The translations under genes and the position numbers were made by a program. A stretch of DNA of 30,038 nucleotides. Origin: Clostridium_AI sp002297865 (GTDB lineage: Bacteria; Bacillota; Clostridia; Lachnospirales; Lachnospiraceae). The number at the start of each line of letters is the position of its first letter. Positions within the stretch are counted from its first letter, which is position 1. A model generated the notes under the pieces. It saw nothing but the letters and a program-made list of their open reading frames with translations. It did not search any database and was not told the DNA's origin. Positions 15,014 through 22,660 of the stretch are shown here, one piece after another. The stretch is from the NCBI GenBank assembly GCA_937903005.1, contig CALFNR010000109.1, forward strand, positions 1-30,038, given 5' to 3'.

Positions 15014-15219
15014 ATGATATAAGATTTAGAGTTGAAAAAGAAATAGTTGAAAAGATTCCAAATGCTTGTTTTGGAGTTGTTATGGCTAAGAACATTGATA
15101 ATAGTAAAGAATACCTTGAGATTGAACCCTTGCTGACCGAAAGTATCCAAACAGCAGCACAACGTTTTGAAGGAGCTGCGCACTCACTACTTAGTGCGAC
15201 AGCCCCATTATCTCTGTGA
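15014..15219 (+). pseudogene. Broken B3/B4-domain protein gene
   Basis: After GGAGG at 15007-15011 an ATG at 15014 runs into TAA after two codons. In the frame shifted by two bases the sequence reads RFRVEKEIVEKIPNACFGVV, then MAKNIDNSKEY and ETAAQRFEG-like ends. This matches the start of stand-alone proteins with the phenylalanyl-tRNA synthetase beta B3/B4 domain. Removing one TA at 15020-15021 would restore ATG-ATA-AGA-TTT. Homology stops near 15174; the remaining ~180 residues of a normal protein are missing and a stop follows at 15217-15219. The gene is therefore damaged at both ends. Confidence 0.65.
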
Positions 15220-15506
15220 TTATAAGTCATTACTGTACACTGTAAGGACGCTCCGATACAAGTGCCAGAATAAATGTTTACACTCAAGCAGCAAGGAAAG
15301 CAAAATGAACGTTAATAAAACACAACTTTGTCTTGTATTACAATCACATCAATGTTATAATTAATAAAAGCATATTTCTATCATTTCAAAATAATTCTTT
15401 TATTTTATCTATTTATCATTTCAGAAAATCTATGCTTTTTCCAATAAACAAGAACGGGCAGAGATTTTCAACTGAATGTCCTGCCTGACATCAAGGGAGG
15501 ACTAAT
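15220..15506. other. Intergenic stretch before the Rpn gene
   Basis: No gene is recognised. An inverted repeat AAAAGCATA (15366-15374) / TATGCTTTT (15431-15439) encloses AT-rich sequence with a repeated TATCATTTCA. The sequence around 15177-15200 contains a short hairpin (CGCACT/AGTGCG) at the point where the B3/B4 homology ends. Confidence 0.5.
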
Positions 15507-16427
15507 GTGAAAGAAGAAAAGAACAACCATGTACAGAGAAACTATAAGGACACGTTATTTCGAATGCTGTTTCGTGATAAGAACGCGCTTTTAAGTCTTT
15601 ATAACGCAATAAGCGGGGAAGAGTGCGATGATGTAGATGCACTGGAAATTGTGACACTTGAGAATGCAATTTACATGAATTTAAAGAATGACTTGGCATT
15701 TCTAATCCAAAGTTCGTTACATTTATATGAACATCAATCAACTGACTCACCTAATATGGCATTACGAAATTTATTTTACATATCAAGAGAACTGGAAAAA
15801 ATGGTTAGCAGGCAGTCGCTTTACTCATCGAAGCAGATAATGGTGCCAACACCAAAGTTTATTGTGTTCTATAATGGAACAGATACATCGTGGGAAAGAA
15901 AGGTTCAAAAGCTCTCAGATGCGTTCGGCCACAAAGCAGAGCAGCCTGAATTAGAATTGTTAGTAACTATGCTAAATATCAATCTAGGCAAAAACAGTGA
16001 ATTACTTGCTAATTGTAAGCCGCTGTTAGATTACATGCAGTATGTAGACAAAGTTCGTAAGTATGCAGAGGTTATGGAAATAAGTCTGGCAGTTGAAAAG
16101 GCTGTGGATGAAAGCATCAAGGAAGGCATACTCGCTGACTTTTTATTAAAGAATAAAGCGGAGGCGGTTCAGATGAGTATATTTGAATTTGATGAAGAGA
16201 AGGAAATGAAGCTAATTCGGCAGGACGAGCGGGATATTGGAAGAGAGGAAGGCAAGAAAGAGGGAAAGAAGGAGGGGCTAAATGAAGGCATCAGATGTTT
16301 CATTCTCGAATTTCTAGAAGAAAAAGTGCCAGAAGAAAGAATTGTGGAGAAATTACGTAGAAGATTCGGCATAATAGAAGAAGAAAGCAGACAATTAATT
16401 TCTTTATATAGCGAGACGATTCTTTAG
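15507..16427 (+). CDS. Rpn-family PD-(D/E)XK nuclease/putative transposase
   Basis: 306 residues. The start is GTG at 15507, six bases after AAGGGAGGA; an ATG at 15505 is followed directly by TGA in its own frame and cannot be used. The N-terminal part (NYKDTLFRMLFRDKNALLSLYNAI, later LFYISRELEKM and PTPKFIVFYNGT) matches the Rpn/PDDEXK-type transposase family, whose E. coli members promote RecA-independent recombination. Near residues 248-262 there is a repeated KEGKKEG charge pattern common in this family, then a helical tail. Such genes are often multi-copy and mobile. No terminal inverted repeats were identified around it. Confidence 0.85.
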   Translation: MKEEKNNHVQRNYKDTLFRMLFRDKNALLSLYNAISGEECDDVDALEIVTLENAIYMNLKNDLAFLIQSSLHLYEHQSTDSPNMALRNLFYISRELEKMVSRQSLYSSKQIMVPTPKFIVFYNGTDTSWERKVQKLSDAFGHKAEQPELELLVTMLNINLGKNSELLANCKPLLDYMQYVDKVRKYAEVMEISLAVEKAVDESIKEGILADFLLKNKAEAVQMSIFEFDEEKEMKLIRQDERDIGREEGKKEGKKEGLNEGIRCFILEFLEEKVPEERIVEKLRRRFGIIEEESRQLISLYSETIL

Positions 16428-16461
16428 GCCTATTACATATTTCTGTTTTTTATATTTCATG

Positions 16462-16498
16462 AAAGGAAGCTACATAATATATTTCGTAACTTCCTTTT
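16462..16498 (+). terminator. Possible terminator after the Rpn gene
   Basis: AAAGGAAG (16462-16469) pairs with CTTCCTTT (16490-16497), and TAC/GTA extend the stem past one mismatch. It is followed only by a short T run, so it is moderately supported. Confidence 0.5.
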
Positions 16499-16549
16499 AC
16501 TATGTTTAAATCCCTTCACCTTAAACTTGAAAACATCTCATTTTTTCAC

Positions 16550-16577
16550 TTTACATTGTTCGCAAAAGGTTTATAAT
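16550..16577 (+). promoter_or_regulatory. Promoter of the 2-oxoacid:ferredoxin oxidoreductase operon
   Basis: TTTACA (16550-16555) and TATAAT (16572-16577) are separated by 16 bases. An inverted repeat ATGTTTA (16576-16582) / TAAACAT (16603-16609) starts on the -10 and spans the expected transcript start, so a regulator could act there. Confidence 0.65.
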
Positions 16578-16637
16578 GTTTAGTGATGAGAAATGATAAT
16601 GTTAAACATGAAATAAATTTAAAAGGAGAGATTTACT

Positions 16638-17240
16638 GTGAATGGTAAGGGATTAGAAATTAGATGGCATGGAAGAGGCGGTCAAGGAGCAAAGACAGCA
16701 GCACTTTTATTAGCAGATGTAGCATTTAAGACCGGAGCTTTCGTACAGGGATTCCCAGAGTATGGTCCAGAAAGAATGGGCGCACCAATTACCGCATACA
16801 ATCGAATTAGCAAAAAGGAAATTCGTGTACATAGTAATATATATACACCTGATTTAGTAGTCGTAGTGGATGAAACTTTACTTTCATCTGTAGATGTAAC
16901 AGCAGGATTAAAAGAAGATGGTGCAATTATTGTAAATACTTCAAAGAGTGCTGAAGAGATCGCACCATTATTAAAAGGATATAAAGGCCGTGTATTTACT
17001 GTTGATGCAAGACATATTTCAGTAAAGGCACTTGGCAAGAACTTTCCTAATTCTCCAATGCTTGCGGCTGCTGTAGCAGTTAGCAATGTTATGGAACACG
17101 ACCAGTTTATGAAAGAGATGCGTGCAAGTTATCAGCATAAATTTGCTAAAAAACCAGAAGTAATTGATGGTAATATGAAGGCTTTGACTATGACATTTGA
17201 AGCACTTGCGCCTGCACTTGAAGATGAAAAAACAGCGTAG
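16638..17240 (+). CDS. porG: 2-oxoacid:ferredoxin oxidoreductase gamma subunit
   Basis: 200 residues with a GTG start at 16638, eight bases after AAAAGGAGAG. EIRWHGRGGQGAKTAALLLADVA is the conserved start of the gamma subunit/domain of pyruvate and ketoisovalerate ferredoxin oxidoreductases, followed by FPEYGPERMGAPI. It is one of four subunits in the order gamma-delta-alpha-beta, as in Thermotoga and archaeal enzymes. The complex converts a 2-oxoacid, CoA and oxidised ferredoxin to acyl-CoA, CO2 and reduced ferredoxin in the cytoplasm. Pyruvate is the likeliest substrate, but 2-oxoisovalerate cannot be excluded. Confidence 0.9.
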   Translation: MNGKGLEIRWHGRGGQGAKTAALLLADVAFKTGAFVQGFPEYGPERMGAPITAYNRISKKEIRVHSNIYTPDLVVVVDETLLSSVDVTAGLKEDGAIIVNTSKSAEEIAPLLKGYKGRVFTVDARHISVKALGKNFPNSPMLAAAVAVSNVMEHDQFMKEMRASYQHKFAKKPEVIDGNMKALTMTFEALAPALEDEKTA

Positions 17241-17298
17241 TTTTAAGTGGACAAAGCATTTCATAATAAAAATTCATATAAAGTAAGAGAGAGAGCAA

Positions 17299-17601
17299 AT
17301 GAGAACAGACGTACATAAAATTAATGAACAGACTCCACATCAAGATTTAACAGAAGGTTTGATGATGTTTGCAGGCGGAACTGCAAAAGAGTTTAACACA
17401 GGTGAGTGGAGAACCAATACACCAATTTTTCATGAAGACCTTTGTAAACAGTGTCTTCTTTGTGCTCCAGTCTGTCCAGATGGAAGCATTCCAGTAAAAA
17501 ATTCAAAACGAAAAGATTTTGACTATGATCATTGTAAGGGTTGCGGCATTTGTGCCAAGGTATGTCCTTTCAACGCAATTGAAATGAAGGAGGGCAGATA
17601 A
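17299..17601 (+). CDS. porD: 2-oxoacid:ferredoxin oxidoreductase delta (ferredoxin) subunit
   Basis: 100 residues. Cysteines 49, 52, 55, 59 and 79, 82, 85, 89 make two CxxCxxCxxxCP sets binding two [4Fe-4S] clusters, which carry electrons from the TPP site to ferredoxin. The N-terminal ~45 residues (TGEWRTNTPIF) are typical of the delta subunit rather than of a free ferredoxin. It lies 58 bases after porG and ends just before porA. The ribosome binding site is a purine run (AGAGAGAG) rather than a consensus one. Confidence 0.92.
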   Translation: MRTDVHKINEQTPHQDLTEGLMMFAGGTAKEFNTGEWRTNTPIFHEDLCKQCLLCAPVCPDGSIPVKNSKRKDFDYDHCKGCGICAKVCPFNAIEMKEGR

Positions 17602-17603
17602 CG

Positions 17604-18785
17604 ATGGCAAGAAAAGAACGTATGTCAGGAAATGAAGCAGTTTCCTACGCAATCAAACAGGTAAATCCAGATGTTATGCCTGCATTCCCTATTACACCTT
17701 CAACAGAGATTCCTCAAATGGTATCTACCTATATTGCAAATGGTGAGATGGACACAGAGTTTATTCCAGTAGAAAGTGAGCACTCCTCAATGAGTGCTAC
17801 AATCGGAGCAGAAGCTGCGGGTGCTAGAAGTTTAACAGCAACAAGTTCAGCTGGCCTTGCACTTATGTGGGAGGAACTTCTTCTTGCAGCCAGTAATCGT
17901 ATGCCATGTGCATTGGCATTAGTTAATCGTACGTTATCTGGTCCAATCAACATTAACTGTGACCACTCCGACGGTATGGGTGCGAGAGACACAGGCTGGA
18001 TTCAGATTTATGCAGAAAGCAATCAAGAAGTTTATGATAACTTTATTCAGGCTTATCCAATTGCAGAAGATCCTAGAGTACATCTTCCAATTATGATTTG
18101 CCAGGATGGTTTCATCACTAGCCATGCCGTAATGAATATCGAGTTATTAGAAGATAAAGAAGTAAAAGATTTTGTTGGTGAATATGAGCCAGAAGAGTTC
18201 TTATTAAACCCTGGTAAGCCAATTGCAGTTGGGCCTTATTCCGTTACCAGCTATGCAATGGAAGCAAAGAAAAATCAGGAAATTGCATTAGAGAATGCCA
18301 AAGAAGTTATTCTTGAAGTTGCTAAGAAGTTTGAAGCTCTTTCAGGTAGAAGCTATGGCCTTTTTGAAGAATATAAGACTAAGGATGCAGATTACATCAT
18401 GTTACTGATTGGATCAGCAGCAGGAACAGCAAAACAGGCTGTTGATGACCTTCGTAAAAAAGGAGAAAAAGCTGGTGTAATTAAGCTTAGAGTATTTCGT
18501 CCATTCCCAGCAGATGAGCTGGCACATGCACTTAAAAACTGTAAAGCAGTTGCAATTATGGATCGTACAGAAAGCTATAATGGAAATGGCGGCCCACTTG
18601 GCAGTGAGGTTACTGCTGGATTGTATCGTAACAAGGTAATGATTAACGCAGTAAACTACATTTACGGCTTAGCAGGAAGAGACTTTACAGTAGAAGATGT
18701 GTATGACATTTTTGCTGAACTAAAAGACGCTTGGAAAAACGGAACAGCCGTGGAACAGTATCAGTATGTAGGACTTAGAAAGTAG
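17604..18785 (+). CDS. porA: 2-oxoacid:ferredoxin oxidoreductase alpha subunit
   Basis: 393 residues, normal for PorA. The start (SGNEAVSYAIKQVNPDVMPAFPITPSTEI) and the segments VESEHSSMSATIGAEAAGAR, NRTLSGPININCDHSDGMGARD and LPIMICQDGFITSH are those of the pyruvate-type alpha subunit, which forms part of the substrate and CoA site. AAGGAGG at 17587-17593, inside the end of porD, supports the ATG, and only two bases separate the two genes. Confidence 0.93.
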   Translation: MARKERMSGNEAVSYAIKQVNPDVMPAFPITPSTEIPQMVSTYIANGEMDTEFIPVESEHSSMSATIGAEAAGARSLTATSSAGLALMWEELLLAASNRMPCALALVNRTLSGPININCDHSDGMGARDTGWIQIYAESNQEVYDNFIQAYPIAEDPRVHLPIMICQDGFITSHAVMNIELLEDKEVKDFVGEYEPEEFLLNPGKPIAVGPYSVTSYAMEAKKNQEIALENAKEVILEVAKKFEALSGRSYGLFEEYKTKDADYIMLLIGSAAGTAKQAVDDLRKKGEKAGVIKLRVFRPFPADELAHALKNCKAVAIMDRTESYNGNGGPLGSEVTAGLYRNKVMINAVNYIYGLAGRDFTVEDVYDIFAELKDAWKNGTAVEQYQYVGLRK

Positions 18786-18809
18786 AACGCATAGGATTGG
18801 AGAATACAT

Positions 18810-19751
18810 ATGAGTAACTATAGTTTAAAAGAAGTTATGAATAAACCTGAGCGTTTATCACCTGGACACCGTATGTGTGCAGGCTGTGGCGCTACTATCG
18901 GCGTGCGTGCCGTACTTCGCGCACTACATGAAGGAGACCATGCTGTAATCGGTAATGCAACAGGATGCCTTGAAGTATCTTCCTTTATGTATCCATATAC
19001 TGCATGGGAAGACAGTTATATTCACAATGCATTTGAAAATGCAGGCGCAACCTTAAGCGGCGTTGAAACAGCATACAAAGCGTTAAAGAAACGTGGAAAG
19101 CTACCAGAAGATGTTACCTATAAATTTATCACATTTGGTGGAGATGGTGGAACCTATGACATCGGTTTCCAGTCTTTATCTGGAGCTATGGAGCGAGGAC
19201 ATGACATGGTGTATGTATGTTATGACAATGGGGCTTACATGAATACTGGTATTCAACGTTCTTCTGCAACACCGATGTATGCAGATACCACAACAACGCC
19301 AGTTGGAAAGCAGTCCAATGGTAAAATGCAGAATCGTAAGGACTTAGCAAGCATCATTGCAGACCACGATGTACCATACGTTGCACAGTCTACATTTACC
19401 AATGATTTTAAGGACTTACATCTGAAAGCAGAAAAAGCCATTTACACGGAGGGTGCTTGTTTCTTGAATATTATGACTCCTTGTCCAAGAGGATGGAGAT
19501 ATGAAACTTCAGAAATCATGAAAATCTGTAAATTGGCAGTTGAAACCTGCTACTGGCCAATGTTTGAAGTAGATCATGGAAAATGGTCCTTAACTTATGA
19601 GCCAAAGAAAAAACTTCCTATTGAAGATTTCCTAAGAGAACAGGGAAGATTTAAACATTTATTTAAAAAAGGAAATGAGGATTTAATTGCACAATTCCAG
19701 GCAGAGGTTGACAGACGCTGGGAAGACTTACAGTATAAATGTGCAAGATAG
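18810..19751 (+). CDS. porB: 2-oxoacid:ferredoxin oxidoreductase beta subunit (TPP binding)
   Basis: 313 residues. Cys23 and Cys26 (RMCAGCGA) begin the set ligating the [4Fe-4S] cluster nearest to thiamine pyrophosphate. GGDGGTYD at residues 110-117 is the TPP/magnesium motif, followed by the conserved YDNGAYMNTGIQRS. It is the catalytic partner of PorA and the last gene of the operon, which is closed by a clear terminator at 19765-19791. Confidence 0.94.
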   Translation: MSNYSLKEVMNKPERLSPGHRMCAGCGATIGVRAVLRALHEGDHAVIGNATGCLEVSSFMYPYTAWEDSYIHNAFENAGATLSGVETAYKALKKRGKLPEDVTYKFITFGGDGGTYDIGFQSLSGAMERGHDMVYVCYDNGAYMNTGIQRSSATPMYADTTTTPVGKQSNGKMQNRKDLASIIADHDVPYVAQSTFTNDFKDLHLKAEKAIYTEGACFLNIMTPCPRGWRYETSEIMKICKLAVETCYWPMFEVDHGKWSLTYEPKKKLPIEDFLREQGRFKHLFKKGNEDLIAQFQAEVDRRWEDLQYKCAR

Positions 19752-19764
19752 AATAGCATTATTT

Positions 19765-19791
19765 GCGCTTGTGATCATCACAAGCGCTTTT
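19765..19791 (+). terminator. Rho-independent terminator of the por operon
   Basis: GCGCTTGTG (19765-19773) and CACAAGCGC (19779-19787) form a perfect 9-bp stem with loop ATCAT, followed by TTTT. The full sequence is an almost continuous palindrome. Confidence 0.85.
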
Positions 19792-19839
19792 GTGCGTTTA
19801 TTTGAACGTATAAGAAATTGAGTGGAAAGGAACGATTTT

Positions 19840-20715
19840 ATGACACTTTTAACCTATCAGGTATTTAAAACAGTTGCCGATATTGGCAGTTTTCATAAGG
19901 CAGCAGACATTCTAGGCTTGACTCCATCTGCCATAAGCCATGCCATTTCCTCTATGGAAAGTGAGCTTGGTTTTACTGTAGTTACAAGAAGCAAGACAGG
20001 TGTTACTCTAACGAACTATGGAGAGCATCTTTTGCCGTATGTAAATGCAGTACTGAACAGCGATGAAAGTTTAAAGCAAGTTATTGATGAAATGAACGGA
20101 TTAAAGACAGGAAAAGTCAAAATCGGAGTGTTTTCCAGTGTGTGTACAAGCTGGCTTCCTGAAATACTGAAATCCTTTCAGGAAAAATATAATGGCATCA
20201 CCATTGAAGTGTTCCAAGGTACATATGATGACGTAGCGTATTGGATCAAAAATGCAGTTGTTGATCTAGGATTCTTATCTGTATCGAGTGCAAAAGATAT
20301 TCCGATTGAACCTTTGTATCGTGACCCGTTGATATGTGTAATGCCAAAGGGCAAGAAGAATCAGGAGAATCCTGATTTCGTAGATATTGAAGAGATGCGT
20401 GCCCACCAGTTTGTTACACAGCGTGAGTGTACGGATGCAGATATACAGAACTTTTTGAAAAAGAATCATTTGCGAATTCAGTCGAATTATCATGTGGTGG
20501 ATGACCTTTCTACAATTCGTTTGGTTGAGAAAGGATTCGGAATCTGCTTAATGCCAGAACTGGTTATGCAAGATATTCCTTACGAGGTAGAAGTCTATCC
20601 AATAAGGCCAGAGGCGTGTCGTGTAATTGGCATTGCAGCTTTGAATCCTGACTTTATGGCACCAGCAGTGAGGACTATGTATAATCATGTACTGGAGAAT
20701 TATAAAAATATATAA
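19840..20715 (+). CDS. LysR family transcriptional regulator
   Basis: 291 residues from the ATG at 19840. The frame is open to a GTG at 19822, but GGAAAGG about nine bases upstream of 19840 and alignment with LysR starts (MTLLTYQVFKTVADIGSF) favour the ATG. An N-terminal helix-turn-helix (AADILGLTPSAISHAISSMESELG) is followed by an effector domain beginning VKIGVFSSVCTSWLPEIL. It follows the por operon in the same direction but behind a terminator, so it is probably transcribed separately; control of the por genes is a guess from position. It resembles the LysR protein at 8748-9626, including the FSSV...WLP segment. Confidence 0.9.
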   Translation: MTLLTYQVFKTVADIGSFHKAADILGLTPSAISHAISSMESELGFTVVTRSKTGVTLTNYGEHLLPYVNAVLNSDESLKQVIDEMNGLKTGKVKIGVFSSVCTSWLPEILKSFQEKYNGITIEVFQGTYDDVAYWIKNAVVDLGFLSVSSAKDIPIEPLYRDPLICVMPKGKKNQENPDFVDIEEMRAHQFVTQRECTDADIQNFLKKNHLRIQSNYHVVDDLSTIRLVEKGFGICLMPELVMQDIPYEVEVYPIRPEACRVIGIAALNPDFMAPAVRTMYNHVLENYKNI

Positions 20716-20743
20716 ATTAGAAGAAAAGAGAAATGAAATCTTA

Positions 20744-20773
20744 CAGCCAGGAAATTTGATTTTCTGGCTGTTT
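20744..20773 (+). terminator. Rho-independent terminator after the second LysR gene
   Basis: CAGCCAG (20744-20750) pairs with CTGGCTG (20764-20770), the stem extends inward through AAA/TTT, and TTT follows. Confidence 0.75.
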
Positions 20774-20780
20774 CGAATGT

Positions 20781-20810
20781 TTGCTCTAAATATAAAAATT
20801 TATCTATAAT
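20781..20810 (+). promoter_or_regulatory. Possible promoter of the chemoreceptor-like gene
   Basis: TTGCTC (20781-20786) and TATAAT (20805-20810) are 18 bases apart. A second TATAAT at 20828-20833 lacks a good -35. No clear flagellar sigma-28-type promoter was seen. Confidence 0.4.
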
Positions 20811-20935
20811 AAATAAATGAAATGTGTTATAATAGAGTATGTTTATTCTAACAAAGACAATTCTAAGTACTTCCATGTCACTTATCTGTTTTTAATCACA
20901 CAAATAAACGAAATTGTATACTAAAGGGGGAATGT

Positions 20936-20983
20936 ATGAGCAATAACAATAGTTGTAATTTTTTTAATCAGGAGGAAGGTTAG
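20936..20983 (+). CDS. Micro-ORF (15 residues) directly ahead of the chemoreceptor-like gene
   Basis: ATG at 20936 follows AAAGGGGG and encodes MSNNNSCNFFNQEEG, ending at TAG 20981-20983, two bases before the next ATG. Its last codons contain the ribosome binding site (AGGAGGAAGG, 20970-20979) of the downstream gene. Translation of this leader could therefore tune the larger protein. The peptide itself is too short to classify. Confidence 0.4.
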   Translation: MSNNNSCNFFNQEEG

Positions 20984-20985
20984 AA

Positions 20986-22518
20986 ATGAAAGAAATCAAC
21001 GTGATTGATACATATATGGCAAAGCTGTATAAAGGGATTCTTAGTATCACCTTATTATCACTTATGGCAGCAGTGTCAACATTGTTTGGGTTAAAAATGC
21101 TTGGTTTTTATCGTACGGTTAACTGGTCAGCGTTGTCAGCGTTTGGAGCGGCCAATGTGATTTATACAATTATTGGCATATATCTTATTCGTAATGGAAT
21201 AGAAAACGAAGTGGTAAAGCCCATTATGATGAAAAGAGCAAAGGTTTTTATGACATTAATTATTGTAATACAATTTAATTTTATCCTATATTTAATACCA
21301 TCGAAAGAAGTCTGGGCATTCCTGTTTTATTTCATTTTATTAGAAGCATTTTTCTTTGACCATGTATTAATAGCTGTGACATGCAGTTCCATTTTTATAT
21401 CTCTTATCGTTTGCTCTTTCTTGAAGTCACAAGCTTTATTACCTGTTAGAAATGAGATATTTATTCCTGAACTAATATTGAAAATAACTACAATTAGTAT
21501 TTATATGCTAGGTATATACATATTAATGCGTTTTGCAAAAACAAACCTGCTTAATGCCAAGCGTGATGAAATTGAACGAAATAATACCAGAACAAATCAT
21601 ATTATTGAAAAGACAAGAACGATTTCGCAACGTTTAAATGAAACTAGCACTAAGGTTTTGGTTAATGTGGAGTCAGAAAGTGCTTCTACAGAACAGCTAT
21701 CTAATATCAGCAAAGAACTGCTTGATATGAGTAAAAGTATTATCAATCATAATAACGAAAGTACAAATAATCTAAAACTGCTAAAGGAATGCAGCGAGAC
21801 CGTTTCTAATAAAGTAGAGGAAAGTACGGTAATATCAGATAAACTGGTACATATTTCAGTTGAGAATGAAAACGATTTGAATAATTTATTAACGGTTAGT
21901 GATGAGGTTGTATCCTTTAATGAAGAAACAATTCAAACGGTTGAAAGTCTTGTGTCAGGAACGAAAGGCATTGCCAAAACATTAAATATAATAGATGAAA
22001 TTGCATCTTCGACGGATTTACTTGCATTAAATGCTTCTATAGAAGCTGCAAGAGCAGGTGAAGCGGGAGCTGGATTTGCAGTAGTCGCAGGAGAAATTGG
22101 TAATCTTGCCAAGAATACACAGACTTCACTCCATCAGATAACAGAAGCTATTGATGTGCTTGAGAACCAGGCCAATGTAGTATCAAATTCTATTAACTTA
22201 AGTTCTAACAAATTACATTATCAGAATGAAGTGTTACAAAAGACAGTGGAAAAAGTGAAGGATATGATGAAACTTTTGAATACTTCACTGAAAACGATTA
22301 AAGAAGTGAATCATTTGAATGAAAAACAGGTTGGTTTAATTCGGACTAGCTATCAATTTAATGAAAATATTTCAAAACAGATAGAAGAAGAAAATGACCA
22401 TTTTTCCAGTATAGTAGGAGTAGTGCAGACGAATAAGCAGGAAATTGAGGAATTAAACAATCAAGTTGATGGACTCAATTCGATTGTGCAGGAGCTGGAA
22501 GAACTTCTAAAAAATTAA
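20986..22518 (+). CDS. Six-TM methyl-accepting chemotaxis-like protein
   Basis: 510 residues. Six hydrophobic segments lie roughly at 13-35, 48-70, 85-105, 108-125, 127-147 and 163-182. A long coiled-coil follows, with the receptor hairpin tip at about 338-378 (EIASSTDLLALNASIEAARAGEAGAGFAVVAGEIG). The tip is the part that contacts CheW and CheA. There is no large extracellular ligand domain between two TM helices and no recognisable HAMP, so sensing may occur within or beside the membrane. The stimulus is unknown. Strong AGGAGGAAGG precedes the ATG. Confidence 0.87.
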   Translation: MKEINVIDTYMAKLYKGILSITLLSLMAAVSTLFGLKMLGFYRTVNWSALSAFGAANVIYTIIGIYLIRNGIENEVVKPIMMKRAKVFMTLIIVIQFNFILYLIPSKEVWAFLFYFILLEAFFFDHVLIAVTCSSIFISLIVCSFLKSQALLPVRNEIFIPELILKITTISIYMLGIYILMRFAKTNLLNAKRDEIERNNTRTNHIIEKTRTISQRLNETSTKVLVNVESESASTEQLSNISKELLDMSKSIINHNNESTNNLKLLKECSETVSNKVEESTVISDKLVHISVENENDLNNLLTVSDEVVSFNEETIQTVESLVSGTKGIAKTLNIIDEIASSTDLLALNASIEAARAGEAGAGFAVVAGEIGNLAKNTQTSLHQITEAIDVLENQANVVSNSINLSSNKLHYQNEVLQKTVEKVKDMMKLLNTSLKTIKEVNHLNEKQVGLIRTSYQFNENISKQIEEENDHFSSIVGVVQTNKQEIEELNNQVDGLNSIVQELEELLKN

Positions 22519-22531
22519 TAGAAAGAAAAGA

Positions 22532-22566
22532 TAAAGTTCATTTGTAAAGAATGGACTTTATTTTTT
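22532..22566 (+). terminator. Rho-independent terminator after the chemoreceptor-like gene
   Basis: TAAAGTTCATT (22532-22542) pairs with AATGGACTTTA (22550-22560), with one G-T pair, and is followed by TTTTTT (22561-22566). Confidence 0.85.
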
Positions 22567-22660
22567 CATAAGATGAATTTTATTGTATAATTGCTCTTAT
22601 AATATCTATATTGTACAAAATACACTTTGATAGATTTCGAACATATACGGAGGTAAAAAA

